A DNA stretch of 64,000 nt from Ursus arctos (Eukaryota > Chordata > Mammalia > Carnivora > Ursidae), in the NCBI RefSeq assembly GCF_023065955.2, contig NW_026622897.1, positions 4,531,001-4,595,000 of the forward strand, written 5' to 3'. Positions 45,486 to 58,591 of the stretch are shown here, piece by piece. Both the position numbers and the translations under genes were made by a program. Numbering within the stretch: the first letter of the stretch is position 1; each line of letters starts with the position of its first letter. Below the pieces are notes generated by a model. That model searched no databases. It saw nothing but the letters and a program-made list of their open reading frames with translations, and was not told the DNA's origin.

Positions 45486-48280
45486 GAGTGAACACAGTAG
45501 TTATCACATTTTCCCTGGGAGCAAAGGCGAGACTAGCTCAACCCCAGTCACAGGTACTGGGTCAGGACCCCAGTTGGCAAATCCGAGTGAGCTCCAGGGA
45601 CTCATTTCAGCAATTGGAGAAAAGGGAAAACCCCTCCTTTGCTGAAGCCACACACCACCCCAGGAACTCTGGGTAGCCACTCTGCCGTCAGAAGAGGGGC
45701 CCGAGTGAGGATGAAAGCAGCGAACAGAGGAGGGCCCAGGGGAGGGATGAGTGGAGAGACGGAGCAGCAGTCCTGTTCACTTTGAAAACTCCTTCAGATG
45801 CCTGTCCCACCCATGGACACACTGGCTACCCGAGCCAATAAATCCCACTCTTGGTTAAAAATGAACAAATAAGAACATCGGAGCCCAAGGGGCAATCTTA
45901 AATGCAGAGCTCTTTAACATGCATGGAGCTGAGGGGTGGGAATCCAGCTAGGTGACTAAGAAAAGTGATGAGACCTCGCCCAGAGGACTTCTTGACATCT
46001 ACATAGAGAAGATGATCTGGGATGAAAGTCGTGGTTTCCTCCAGCTCCTCGTGAATCTTCAGGCTAATGCTCTGCCCCTAACATAATTCGACTCTTCTTC
46101 CCACGCTGCTTTTTCCACCTTCCAACTGGCTTTCTTGTCTTCCACCCTGCACAGATTTTTTTTCTATATAATGACTTTTACTTGCAACTTTGGCTTACTT
46201 ACTTAAAGCCCATCATGGCGCTCAGATCAACCTCTTTTGTTTCTCATCCTCTTCAGAGTCCGTTACTGACTACCCAGTTCTCCCTCCATTTTCCCAACCG
46301 CGGGCCAGAGAGTGGACATCCAACCAGCCCAGCTCCTTCCTCATTGAGCAGAGCTTGGCACACCAGACCCCCTCACAGGCCTGCGGGCTGACAGCCGTGG
46401 GCCATGTGTACTCAGAGATGGGGGCCCCCAGCTGCCCCACCTGCTTTCCCGAGGGGCATATGACAGGCCTATCTATACACCCCAGGGCTGCCAGGGGAGA
46501 AAAGGCAGATGACTTGGAATCTCAGTCTAAAAGATTTGGTTTTACTTCTATAAGCAAAAGTTTTTCATTTTTAATGGATGAGAATGCTATTGGTCTCTGG
46601 TGTCCTTGAAAAGACTTTCCTTGAACCAAGAAATAATCATTTACTTCATTGGGAAACAAAATGAACCATGCAAATGGAAATTGTGAGTTACTCATTTGGA
46701 GACTAATTGGAGGAAAAGACAAAGTCTGCAGTCGAATGTGCATCTGCTCCAAAGCAGAGTGGCTGCGGCGGAGCCAAGGGCGTCTTCCTTCCTTCTCCTC
46801 ACATTTCTCCCCAGGCTTCTTAAGTAGATGAAATGTAACTATAAATCCAAGAGTGTTTCCCTTGCCGCTGCGAGGGCCCAGAGGAGCTAAGGCTACGGAG
46901 CTTCTGTAAGAAAATGTAAAGAGCTCCTCGGGATCGTGCTGTCTTGTATTTGTGAGTCTGGCATCCGTAGCACCGTCTTGCTCTGGTCTGGATTTGTCTG
47001 CAGGTGACGTCCGTGCTTTTAAGGAAGGCATATACTGTCATGCAAGCAACGTCAGAAACCTTAGCTCCACACATCCTTCTGTTAAAACACTGTGTCCATG
47101 TTCCTGATGCCCCTCTCTTTCCTTCTACCCATTCGATGCCTGCTTCTCTAGCAGCCACGTCCGTCGCCACGGCTAGACCCTACCTGAGGGCTGCTGCTTC
47201 CTCTCGCCCCGTCTCGCTAGCCCGTCACCCTCCTAAACCACACACCTGAGGGGTAGACAGGAGGGAGGTGGGATGCCTGGAGCCTGGCCTCCTCCCAGAG
47301 GGACAATCAAGAGATGAGGATCTGGTCCCCAGTGCGGCCAATTCTGCTCGATTTGCTCTCATGAGGGTCAGTCACACACCGGCAGCTGATTCTTGCCAAA
47401 TTCACAGGACACCACCATGAGGGCCAACTTAATTTAGACGGAAAGCAGACCTTACTGGAGATTAGCATACTCATGCCTGCTGCTCAGGGCACAGCGCTCC
47501 CTCCGCCCCTGCACCCTCACCTCCAGCTGTCACGTTACCTGGACACTGACTTGTTGCCAGAAGAATGCCACCCAAAGAAAGAAACTTGGCTGATGCTCTG
47601 GATGCTAGGTAGTGCAGCTTTAACGTGCCTGGAGAACTCACGTCTGCCGCACAGTTGTCTCGGTGTCTCTGACAATGACAGATTGGCAATCACAGATTCT
47701 TTCCAAACGCTTGCTTTTTCAATGTTCTTTAACAGCCACCAAAGACTTCTGTCGTTACAACATACCCTCAAGATAGACATGTCACTATTTCCAAGATGAC
47801 AGCCTATCTTTCATTAGTCATATTCTAAACTGATGCCTTCTTTTGGGGGAGGAGGGGAGCACCTGAGGTCCCTGGCTGGGAGCTAAGAGCTTCCTAATCT
47901 TATCAGAAACACTCATCCAAATCATTTCCTTCCAAAAAGATTCCCACAGATGGGCAATCTCATTCATTTATGACACTTTATTAATTTTAGACTCAAATTG
48001 TCATTTCCTTTCCTTTGTCCTCAAATAGTTGCAATGGACAGGACAGTGAATCTGCAGCTGAGTTCAAGTGTTTCGAGTCCATATGTCAGATGCTAGAGGT
48101 GGGGGTGGGACACAAATCTAGCAGAGACGAAGTCCTTGTCTCCATCACTGTATACTCTGGAGGCACAAACTGCTCCAAATCCAAAGGCAGCAACACAGAT
48201 GGCATTTGGCATGTCAGGGGAGTGACACAGAGATGGGCCACCTAAGAGTACAGGGCAGAGAACGCCGGGGACTTGGCCCT
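45486..48280. other. No gene recognised; unique sequence
   Basis: No named repeat. The longest frame, 169 codons on the minus strand at 46522-47031, has no recognisable domain. Pyrimidine-rich 46.05-46.15 kb may be L2 remnant. Confidence 0.45.
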
Positions 48281-48704
48281 GTAGTAGCTGAGTGGTTTCC
48301 CCCAAAAGGATGTATCCATGTCCTAACTTCTGGAAGCTATGAATGCGACCTTATTTGGAAAAAGGGTCCTTGCAGATGAAGTTAAGGATAACGAGACGAG
48401 ATCATCCTGGATGATCTGAGTGAGCCCTAAATCCAACAATAAGCATCCTCCTAAGACAGAGAAGTGAGAAGAGGAGAGGGTGATAGAGACAGAGGCAGAG
48501 GCTGGAATGATGGTGCCACAAGCTGAGGAACGCCAAAAGCTGGAAAAGAAAAAGGAAGGATTCTGCCCTTGAACCTGTGGAGGGAGGCAGACAGCCCTGC
48601 CAACACCTTGATTCCAGACTTGGTTTCCAGAACGAAAGAATGTCTACTGTTTTAAGGTGCCAGGCTTGTGGTAACTTCTTACAGCAGCCAACGAAACTAA
48701 GACA
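48281..48704 (+). mobile_element. MLT1-type MaLR solo LTR
   Basis: Landmarks in order: 'aggatgtatccatgtcctaa', 'aatgcgaccttatttggaaa', 'gggtccttgcagatgaag', 'gatcatcctggatgatctga', 'gccctaaatccaacaataag', 'ccaacaccttgattccagac', 'gtctactgttttaaggtgcc'. This is the classic MLT1 LTR text in plus orientation. No internal ERV sequence adjoins it. Confidence 0.85.
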
Positions 48705-50972
48705 GTCCATTTGGCTGGGACACTCTTTGGTGTCCCCCAGCTCAGATGTGAGCCTTCATAAAACTTCCCCAGAGAAGCATTCTCTGATGCCCCACCCCCG
48801 CCCCACCCCAAAGCTACATTAGGCCCCCCTATTACTCTCTTCCAGCCCTAGCCGACTCCAGACTCCAGGTACTTTTCCTTCCTAGTGCTCATTAGAACAT
48901 ATTCTTACCTAATGGGGGCCCAACAATTTATTGAGATGCTAATTTTACGTTTGTTTCTAACAATTCCCCTATTGTGTGCAGGGGGGGCGGGGATAGAGGG
49001 GAGCGTGAGGAGGGCGGGCAAGAACTGCTATTGGTTGTTGCCAAGCTCTTAGTGCAGAATGATTGTAAAATGGAACTAGTCCTGTTTTCTCGGTGAAGAA
49101 CAAAGGATATTAAGTACCCTTACACTCCGAAGACAAGTATCGATGTTTGCCAAACTCGTGAGGGTGACCTCTAAAATCCAATCCAGCAAACACCACTCCA
49201 TCACCCAAGAGGGACCCTTAATAGTAGAATTAGAAACTGTGAGGATTTCTTGGGAAGGGACGCTGAGTGCTAGGTGTCACACCCTTCCTTGGAGAGCAGT
49301 AGCAGGTTGGACGCAATCACCCGCAGGGTGACATGTTTCTCCTGGCTTTGGGAGGAGAGAGGGACACAAGCTGTTCTAACGGGGAGAAGCTGCCAGGAGC
49401 AGCCTCAGGTGACAAATGAAAGAACACGGGCTGCTTCGGGAACGGGCTGTGCTTCCAGAATTCAACAGTATCACCCCTCCACACAAACACCCTTCCGAAA
49501 GATAGGTGGATTTGGGTCATTTTGAAAAAAAAATCCCAAACAAGAGGACCGTCTTGAGGGGCCGAGTAGCCCCCCAAAAAGGAGTCTGTGTGGGATAGAC
49601 GGCAGAAATCCAGAAGGAGCGCCCCTGTACCGGAAAACTTCGGGGAAGAGAGCCTAGGGATGGCATTCTCTGACAACCCCCCCAACAATCTCAGCAGAAA
49701 AAGATCAGCATGGGGAGAGCCGGCACCTCTGGACCAAACCGACACCAGCTCACGAGTGAGGGTTTCTGTCGTTGTTTTGCGCAACCCTGCTCCTTCCCTG
49801 TCCCTCCTCTCCTCTCCTGCCCAACCCGGTGGAGTCGGAGGCAAGTTAGTGCGCACAGGGATCATCCCGTGATCTCTCTGCTAGCCGCAGCATCCCAGTG
49901 TGGGCGGAGACAGAGAGTTCTGTGTTAGACTGCCTGCCTTTGACCACCTGGAAAATGGAACTATTCGTTAATCCTGAAAATGACCTGATAGGGCTGGGGG
50001 AGTTACCCAAGACTTCATCCAGAAGTAGAGACGAAAGCTGCAGTCGGTCTTGTGGAAGGAGAGAGCTGCTTCCTCAGGTGGGCTCAAACAAAAGCTCCCC
50101 CCCCATGAGGCCAGGCGCAAACGTGTTCGGCAGCGGTGGGCTCGTGTCCGGTTCCGAGGCTGCCCTCACACACACAGCCCAGAGAGCAGCCGGGCCAGGG
50201 ACAGTACGCGCGATGACAGAGCCGGAGTGACCCGAAGGCAGCTCCCGTGCCTACTGCGCTTTTCCCCTCAGGACTAAGGCCTTTTCCTCGGCCACTCAAA
50301 ATTCAGTGTGGTCTTCTTATAACTAGCCCGAGACAAGGTGACCGACTCACCGCACACACAGGAGCAAAGGACGCCCTCCACGCAGTCAACCTGACTTCAA
50401 TCCGCATCCGTAAGGAGAGGCGGGCAAGTGACGCTTGCCGGAATCCTGCAGGGACCCACAGTCTCCACCCTGGGCATTTGAGGAGCCTTTCTCAATGAGC
50501 TCCCCGTGGAAGTTCTGCCGTCACAGGCTCCCTGTCACACCTGTGATGCCTTTACGCAAGAGAGAGGATCCAGTGTTTAATCGAGGGAAGACAGATTATG
50601 TAAGAAGAGGGAGCCAGGTCTCAGGTATCAAGTCAGTTTCATGTATTTTCTTCACTAACGGAAAGAGCACGGACCTAAATGGGCTGGGAGAGGAGAGAGG
50701 AGAGGGGGAAGGGAAGACTTCAAATTGCTCTTGGCCTGTGAGACCTGCCCCCAGCTCCTGTCTGCCTGATGGAAGCTCTCGAAAATTCACCGTTTTTGAA
50801 ACTGTCAGTTCTGTCAGCCCAGCTGCAGCCCCGTCCCTCCCATGTCTTTGCCGAGCCTGCTGTGAGCACCGTGCGTGGCTCTGCATGAGGTCTCTGGAAT
50901 GTGCAAGAACAACAGGCCTGTGTTGCATCATTACAACTTCCAGGAGTTCCTGAAATAAAAAGAGCTCTAAAT
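48705..50972. other. No gene recognised; GC-rich unique sequence
   Basis: A minus-strand frame of 182 codons (49317-49865) overlaps plus-strand frames of 72-94 codons, so it is probably chance. 49.9-50.5 kb is moderately CpG-rich. No splice-linked exons are recognised. Confidence 0.45.
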
Positions 50973-51138
50973 GGGGGCTCCTGGGTGGCTCAGTTGGTTA
51001 AGCGTCCAACTCTTGATTTCACCTCACATCATGATCTCAGGGTTGTAAGACTGAGCCCTATATCTGGCTCTGCATTGGGATGGAGCCTGCCTGGGACTCT
51101 CTGTTCCTCTGCCTCTGCTCCTCCCCCAACTCTAAAAA
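50973..51138 (+). mobile_element. CAN-SINE, diverged
   Basis: Head 'gggctcctgggtggctcag', 'ttggttaagcgtccaactct', then 'atgatctcagggttgtaaga', ending soon after 'cctctgctcctcccccaac'. The A-rich tail is nearly absent and the flanks share only about 8-9 bases around 'aaaaagag'. It is an older copy. Confidence 0.85.
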
Positions 51139-53229
51139 AGAGTTACAGTAGAAAACATTCACATTAAATATCAGTGCTAATGAGCAGCTTCTTAATACTG
51201 TCCCCTGAAAAGCGGAGCTTGTCACCCACTAGCAATTGCTGCTAAGATCAGCTACGGGCAAGAGTAGGCTCCCCCCTGAAAATCAGGGCGGCTTCCCATG
51301 GGGATGGGACATCAGATGGTGCAACCGGTTTATTGAAGTGTCTCAATTATTGGGATTAAAAAGAGAAACTATTTCTCTGTACGATTGCCACCAATGATAC
51401 TAGGTCAAACCCGTCTTTCCTCCTGACTAGGTTCCGTAACATTTTAGTCACTTGTGACTTCCAAAAATGTCTTAGTGGAGACTTTCAAAATTGTCTAGGA
51501 CTCAGTCCTATTCATGTGTGAACTTCAATTTCCTGTAGGATTCAAAGCTCCGCCGACCAGGTCCCCTCCCCAGCCCTACTTCCAGCTCACCTGGTGGAGG
51601 ATGGGCCATGCCTGCCTCTCACTTCCTTCCTTACACTCCCGCTTCCCAGTCAGGGTAGGGAAGAGGAAGAGAGAGGAACGGACATCTTCCTTGGCTGACT
51701 GAGTTCTCGGCTCTGTCCGTGGGCATCCAGGGCCACTTTTCTAGGACCCAGAATGGGGGCTGTGGGCGGGTGGTCCGTCCAACCTGCCCTGTTCAGTGAG
51801 GGGCCCCGTTCCCTAGCAGTGACTCCAGACCTCAGCCGTCATTTGGGCGATGTGGCCATACCTGGGGCACCGTAAGTCCGTGTGGGGTTCATCCTGCCCA
51901 CCTCCAGCCAAAGGAGCAGTGTCGGCCCCATCTTCGTCCGGCAGTCCCCTCGCCAGGGCGATGCCCTCCCCCATGCTGTGGTAGCACAGAGGCAAATTAG
52001 CAGGCCCCGGAGGACAGAAGGCAAAGCCCCAACTAGGGGATATCACCAGTCTCCCTTTCTTCCAGTCCGTTCCCTCATCTTCACAAGCGTTTCTACCAGG
52101 ACCTTCCTCCCTCACTGCAGGGACAGACAACACCCCCATTGCATCTCTAAGCAGAAGGTCCTGGGGGGAAAACACAATTTCCTCAGAAACACTGCATCAC
52201 ACTTCCCAAAGGCAGCCTTCCCCTTCCATAACTCTCTTTCAATCAAGAATGAGGACTCAGAGAGGAGGAAAGGCTAACAGAGAGGCAATGTTAGACCAAT
52301 TCTCTGAATTTTTTTCAGTAAGCTATACAGATAAATCACTGCTGTCCACTTTGGCAGTTTTCTGGATTTAGATTATTACTATGTGTAGACCTTTTTTATT
52401 CCTGACTTTGAAATCCTGAGACAACAGACATGACATGACATGCTGATGTCATAGTTTCCATGAAATATATATATATTTTTCAGCAATTCAAGAAAGACTA
52501 CAAATGTTAAGAATATTATGCTCTCATACTCTTCTTTTTCTTGGCCAAGCCATCTGGTGGCAGAGGAGGGAGCGGTTGGCGAGGCCATAGTGTGTTGAAA
52601 ATAAAGCCCCATAAACACGGAAGTTACATGCATACGTACATTTTCATACATGCATTTGAATTTGCACGTCAAGTACATCACATACTTGTACTGGGAACAG
52701 TGGGGAATACACGTATAATTAAATATATTAGCTATAAACATATTGTAATATATATCCACTTATAAGGAGTCACAACCATTTCTTCTGGATTACAAAAATT
52801 CAAGTGATTCAACAGGGTTCTCATGGTGTATAGTATGCATTTTCCACTGGAAACCTCTTTCTAGAACTGCATGCTCTTGTTTTACATTGGTGGTGTTCTC
52901 GCTTTGTGTTACTTAGTTTCCTTTCTCCTCTCATTCATTTAGTCTACATTTATCAACTACCAAAATGTCTTTGTTGACAAAACCATCTCCTCCTTCAAGG
53001 AACTCCCATTCCAGTGGGGAAAGCAGACACACAAACAGATCGTTAAAACGTACTGGTACAAGAATGGAGACTTGCGCAAGGCACACAGTTGGTGCTCAAT
53101 AAGCTCTGGTTGAAAGAATAATGAAAAGGAAAGTGGCATCCACCCTGACTGAGGATGCAATGGGGTGAGAGGTGATCACGAGGAAGGAATGGTCTGAGAA
53201 ATAACATTCACGCCAAGTCATAAAGCATC
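51139..53229. other. No gene recognised; unique sequence
   Basis: 51.5-52.3 kb has overlapping frames up to 131 codons without a known domain. 52.26-52.55 kb is AT-rich unique sequence of conserved-element appearance. An L2/old-repeat-like ending lies near 52925-53110 ('ggtgctcaataagctctgg'). Confidence 0.4.
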
Positions 53230-53480
53230 ATAATCCAACTGCCTTTTCCTTGTAACAATATATCATGCACATTAATCCATGTCAATAGACACAGCTCTAA
53301 ATCATCATTTTTAACAGCAGCCTCGTCCTCCGTGAGGGAATTACAGCATAATTTAACCACCGTTCATCACCTCTATGTACAGATCCCACTCTTGCACTAT
53401 TGAAAACACATAGTATTAAAAATTCCTTTCTACTTGTGCTCTATGTGAGTAACCAACTTGAGCTTATTTATAAACTAATT
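53230..53480 (-). mobile_element. Old L1 ORF2 fragment, minus strand (tentative)
   Basis: The plus strand reads like the reverse complement of an old L1 C-terminal region ('cattaatccatgtcaataga', 'taatttaaccaccgttcatc'). It is too decayed to translate. Confidence 0.4.
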
Positions 53481-54177
53481 ATAGAGACTAGGGAAGAACC
53501 AATGCTTTCCTCTTTTGATACTGGCCATGAAGATGACGCTCAAATGCATTCATTTCTTCCCAAGTTAAAAATCTGGTGGGGGGGTGGTGGGAGGAGGGGT
53601 AGGAAACAGACTGTGCAAGATATTCACTCTTCATTCAACTGGCGAGTATTTTTTGAGCACTTAGTATATGTCAGCTACAGTACTAGGCTCTGCGCCCTAC
53701 TGACCAAACTAAGATTTGAATATCATCTTTGGATTTGTTCACTAAAATACCAATATCCTTCGCTTTCACAGATGGCAAAATCTGCCACAGTTTCAAAGAC
53801 ACAGCTTTCCTGCATTTCCTTAGCAATGAGTGGAAATCAGGATTCCAGCCGCGCCACTGGGTTGGTCAATTAGTATTCCTTGTCTGGATGTGCAGCTTAC
53901 GGAGTTTTTCAGTATAGCTGTAACCCAGTTAGGAAGTCAGGAAGAACGCTGAGGGCTTTCCCTCCAGGAGCAGCCAACAGGCTCCTCAGGGACGTGGCCT
54001 CCTGTCCACAGCCAGCAGAACTCCGGTTCCGTTTGCTCTGCCAGAGCCTCGGTCAGGCCAGCAGGTTGGCTGTGACACCATCGGTGAGCATACTTCTCAA
54101 AAAAAGAGAATGCAAGAAGAGGTCTGGCTCAAGAAAAACCTATGCTCTCATAAAAAAATCACAAACTTTCACGGACT
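53481..54177. other. No gene recognised
   Basis: A 157-codon plus-strand frame (53400-53873) runs from the old L1 piece into unique sequence and has no recognisable domain. A G-rich run lies near 53576-53600. Confidence 0.4.
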
Positions 54178-54193
54178 CCACTTAGGGCTTTTT

Positions 54194-54400
54194 TTTTTTT
54201 TTTTTAAGATTTTATGTATTTATTTATTTGAGAGAGTGTTTATCTGCATGAGTCAGGAGAATCCGAGAGAGAATCTCAAGCAGACTCTGTGCTGAGTCTG
54301 GAGCCCAACACGGGGCTCGATACCAGGACCCTGAGATTATGACCTGATCAGAAATCATGAGTCTGACGCTTAACCGATTGAGCTCCCCAGGCGCCCCGCC
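54194..54400 (-). mobile_element. CAN-SINE, minus strand
   Basis: Reversed tail (T-run, 'aagattttatgtatttattt') to reversed head ('gagctccccaggcgcccc'). A perfect 16-bp duplication starting ccacttagggc lies at 54178-54193 and 54407-54422. Confidence 0.92.
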
Positions 54401-54422
54401 CTGCCCCCACTTAGGGCTTTTT

Positions 54423-55969
54423 CATCTCAGCTGCATTTCCTCCTAACAGGCAGGGATGCAAAGAGATGGGGGAAGACAGGCTAGGCCTGAACTTGAGGAT
54501 GCAGAAAGACAGGAGAAGAGATTGCCTTGCTAAGTTCTTTCTTCATAAAGCCACGTAATAACAGAGTTAAAATAAACAAAGCCGGCAAGTAGCTACTGTG
54601 CGCACCTATGCCTCCCACTGTGATCGGATGTAACTAGATAGCAAATCCAACTAACAGGAGGAAGGAAAAAAAGGAAAATGTCGAAGGGAACCTGTCAACT
54701 TTTTGTTGGCTCTTCCCAGATGCATCAAACTCAGAATAGCTCTGCAGCCAACAAACCCTGCAGGCAGCTTTCTCTGCAGTCATCAGTACTGTCTGCGGGG
54801 GCATTAACTCAACTTAAAAATTGCAGCTAATTTGCTAAGGAGCTTAGAATGAGATGAAATCAATCAGAGTCATTTACTGGGCATGATTATATGCTGAACA
54901 GTGAGTATTAGCCCATGATGATTATTAATCTATGGGATGTAACAATTATTACATATAGCTATTTTACTTTAATTCTTATGAAATAAGTATAAGACAGGAT
55001 TCTGACTCTTAAGCAGCTTAGCATCTATTTCACAAAATATCATTCTTTAACTTGCTACTTTTTACAGATGGAGGCAAATCTACTTAGGAATTCATATTTG
55101 GGTTTGAGTTATGATGACAGAAAATCCATTCATAGGCCAGGCTCAGTCACAAGCTATGTGAAAGCACTCTACTGGCGTAATCCCTTCTTAGATGGATACC
55201 ATCTTCCAGGTGACCCGGAACTCCAACCATCGCAAAGCACTGCATCTAATTCGGATTCTAGGACTCTAGGTCCTTGATGAGGAGGGCCAAGAGTTGCTGA
55301 CTCAAGTTCAGAGTGTCTGAGTTCAGAACAGAACCTGGTTCCCTCAAGTCTGCATGGGAGGGAGGCTTCTCTTTACATGGCAGCAAGGAATGTGACATAA
55401 TCCTCATCACTGCAGCTGCCTGTTCCCATTCCAACAGCCTGTGCGTCATTGCAAGGACAGTTGCCTTCATCTCCAAAGAAAACACTAAATCATACACACA
55501 GCTTCAATTGAGGAAGAAAGAGTCTAGCTGATGCACGTTGACCAAATGACAAAGTATTTTAGGCAGCTAAGTAATTAACCTGTAATATGGGTATACTTGG
55601 GAATGCAATTTACTTTTTATCATCCTTGGTCAGGTCATGAATTAAAATCACAGTAGGAGCACAAGGTTGTCAGGGCCATAGCTAAGGAGGAAAACAGGAG
55701 TTGGCTGCCGGAACGTTCACAGCCAACCAAGAAAACAGGCCAAATGAGGCTTAAAATGAAGTTTTCCTGTGCACATTTCACAAGTTCAGGCAAACAGGGA
55801 AAATAATAATAACTCTTCCCCATCCCTCCCTCCCCCACACCCAACATAACACTTCAGCATCTGGAAGACATAGCATAGTCTCGTTTAAACTGGCTGATGA
55901 TGGTCATGTCCACTGCATGGGACAATCCTGCAATCACTCAGGTAGGCAAGCAGAGGGAATTCAGAATGC
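54423..55969. other. No gene recognised; one conserved-looking patch
   Basis: 54735-54900 is a unique AT-rich stretch with homeobox-like core motifs (taattt, attaat, atgatt), of the kind often seen in conserved non-coding DNA. No exon or RNA gene is recognised. Confidence 0.4.
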
Positions 55970-56110
55970 AAAGACAGGGGATTTCATTTTGGCTCTGCTA
56001 CTGACCCGTGGTTGACCCTGGGCAAATCACCACCTCTCAGAGCTTCAGTTGACCATCTGTCATACCAAGATAACACATGACCTGCCTATCTCATCCAGCT
56101 ATTATAAATC
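55970..56110 (+). mobile_element. MIR SINE
   Basis: 'ttggctctgctactgacccg', 'gaccctgggcaaatcaccac', 'cagagcttcagttgaccatc', 'tgacctgcctatctcatcc' match the MIR core well. Confidence 0.72.
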
Positions 56111-56399
56111 TTTTTTCTCTTTCCCTTCAAAGTCAAGCTTCTAGAAAAATGAGATAGTCACAGTCTTGGTTTCTTCACCTCTCATTCACCCCCAACCCGA
56201 AAACTGGCCCCCCACAGGAAGGCTCTAAGATCACTGCTGTCAAATCTACAATGCTTTGCACCCCTTCACTCACTCTCAAGTACATTCGGCAATATTGAAC
56301 GCCACTGGTCTAAAACTCCCACAGCAATCTGCTTTTGTAACAATATCCCCTCCATTGTCCCCTTGAATTAGTGCTCTCCACGGCTTTGTCCTTAGGCTT

Positions 56400-56680
56400 T
56401 ATTATTTTTTTCCGGTTTCACTGAGATGTAATTGATATATAACATTGTTTAAGCTTAAGGTGTATGACGTAATGATTTGATATAGGTACGGATTGTAAAA
56501 TGATCACCCCTAGTTAATACCTATCACCTCACATAGATACAAGCTTTCTCTCCCCTTGTGATGAGAACTTTTAAGATCTACTCTCTTAGCAACTCTCAGA
56601 TATACAATATTAACTATAGTCATCATGCTGTATATAAGTCCAGAATTTATTTCATATCAATCTGGTTAAGCTGATCCGGG
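56400..56680 (-). mobile_element. Old L1 (L1M) 3' end, minus strand
   Basis: The plus strand reads the reverse of an L1M 3' end: 'actgagatgtaattgatata', 'aaggtgtatgacgtaatgat', 'aaatgatcacccctagttaa', 'gagaacttttaagatctact', 'tataagtccagaatttattt'. Non-coding end of the element. Confidence 0.75.
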
Positions 56681-56739
56681 CTATGGATTCAACTACTATC
56701 CATGAGTGTATAACACTCCACGTGTCATGTAAATCCAGG

Positions 56740-56835
56740 TGATTTATCTCATATATTTATATCTCATGTATATATATTTATATCTCATGCATATTTAAAT
56801 CTCATGTAAATTGATCTCGTGTGAATCTAGGTGAC
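56740..56835. repeat. Short degenerate tandem repeat (atctcatgta-like)
   Basis: About five imperfect units, each with 'atctcatgta' or 'atctcatgca' and an AT-rich spacer of about 10 bp. The block is bounded by related texts 'aaatccaggtgattta' and 'gaatctaggtgaccta', as if the outer ends were also duplicated. Confidence 0.65.
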
Positions 56836-56999
56836 CTATCTGCAGGATTACCACTCTCCTGGAGTCTATTCTGCTTTTGGAGCTATCCTCCTGAATGTCC
56901 TAGAGGTCTCAGAACTCAGAAGCTCTAAAATCAAAGTCATTTGGTTTATCTCCCCTGTCCCCTTTTCAAATTGTCTCTCCTCCTGTGTTCCCTCCACCC

Positions 57000-57760
57000 C
57001 TCCAAAATCTGGTACCCATCTATGATCATTATTCTACCCATCTGTTTCATTATTCTATTTCCAATGTATTTCTCAAATCTATCTTTTACCTACTACTGCC
57101 CCTTCCCTGGTCCAGGTCTTTTTCATCTCTTGAATAGATTATATTGCAAATGCCTATAAATTAATCCCCTCTTCTCAGGTCCTTTTGAGGCATCCTCCAC
57201 ATGGGTGCCAAAGTAGTTTTCCTAAACAAATCTGATCATCTTTCTACCCTGCCTTAAAATCTGTAATGATTCCCATTACCCATCTGAATTATGAGTATAG
57301 AATAACTTGTGAATATAGAATGGAGGTCCTATTACGTCCTGGCTCCTTACCTCACCAGTATCAACTCTCTGATCTCCATTCTCACCTTGGGTTACCGCCA
57401 TTTTGAAATCTTGGCCACTTCCATTTGCTGTAGGACAACCTGGTGAATTTGCATTAGGTTGTCCCTTTCTGGAATATTCTCTCTTTGTTTTCTGCTTATT
57501 TAAGTCTCATTCATGCTTCGAGCTCAGTTCCCACATCCTCTTCCCTATTGCATTGTCCCTGACCGTCCTCCTTTTCCCATCAACCTCAAGTTGTTTAATT
57601 TCCTTCACAATACCTTGTGAATACCTCTGTTCTAACATATGCCACCCCAAATTGCAGTTGACTTGTTATCTGAGCTTTTCTGAGGACAGGAATCACATCT
57701 TGCCTATCACTGTAATTAATATAACCCTATCTCTGCAAGGCACAGGCAATCCTGAATCTG
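57000..57760 (+). mobile_element. L2 LINE 3' region
   Basis: Landmarks in order: 'aaacaaatctgatcatcttt', 'accctgccttaaaatctgta', 'ggtcctattacgtcctggct', 'tttctggaatattctctc', 'aagtctcattcatgcttcga', 'cattgtccctgaccgtcc', 'gaggacaggaatcacatctt'. These reproduce the 3' part of L2. Heavily diverged; no open frame. Confidence 0.7.
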
Positions 57761-58591
57761 GCCCCCCACCACTTGCTTCAAATTCTCTTAACAATTACCT
57801 TGTTTCCCTGGGCTTGCTGGTTTTCTCACTATCGTCTCCCACCTAGATTCTCCATCTCGGCTTAGCCTTTTTAGATCAACAATCCAATTTGACAGTCTGC
57901 CCAGGTCTGACAAAGGTTGGCCCAAGGTGGCAGCCTGTGAATTCCTCTATCCCATGCCCTGCTCCAAGAGAGGTTAGCACCGTCTGTTCCAGTTTCCTAG
58001 GCGGGCAGCCCAAACCCAGCACCCTGAGCACCCACCTGTAGGTGTGGGAGACAAGAAAGAGAGAGAGGCCGGGCTAATTGGAATGTTATTATCTCCTTTT
58101 CTAACAGCAATGGTTTAGAAAATGATGGTGTGTTAGGATCACAGGTAGTCTGCCAACAAGCATCAGTGCACTGCTGAAGGGACAGAAGACCACTGAGTGG
58201 ATTGGAATAGCTGTAGGGGAAGAAGAGCAAGGTATGGCTTAAGAAAAAGATGAACAAAATCACTGTCATCCTGCATTCCTGCGTTGTCTGTTGTGATGCA
58301 GTCGGAGGGATGAGGATGCCTGACGTCCAATCACACTGCCATCTGTCACCCAGCCCTGCTAGATGGCAGCTGAAAGGCACACGAAGGGGAGAATCTAATT
58401 AAAATGCCAGACTATCTATTGCCTATTCTTAGCTTCAAAAGCCAATGAATGCTGTTAGAGCACTGTGTAAACACTTCGCTTAACATGAAAGTCAAAAAAC
58501 CCCAAAGATTCAGATAGCTAAGTGGGAAATGTGATGGGAAGAGTTGTAAGAACACATTCGCTGCATGTGTCAACTCAAGGTGCAAGAGTCT
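57761..58591. other. No gene recognised
   Basis: Unique sequence. A 127-codon minus-strand frame (57997-58380) has no recognisable domain. Confidence 0.45.

Noticed and set aside
46522..47031. 169-codon minus-strand frame
   Set aside because: No domain, no splice context; probable chance frame.
49317..49865. 182-codon minus-strand frame
   Set aside because: Overlaps several plus-strand frames in GC-rich DNA, has low-complexity Pro/Ser/Arg composition and no known domain.
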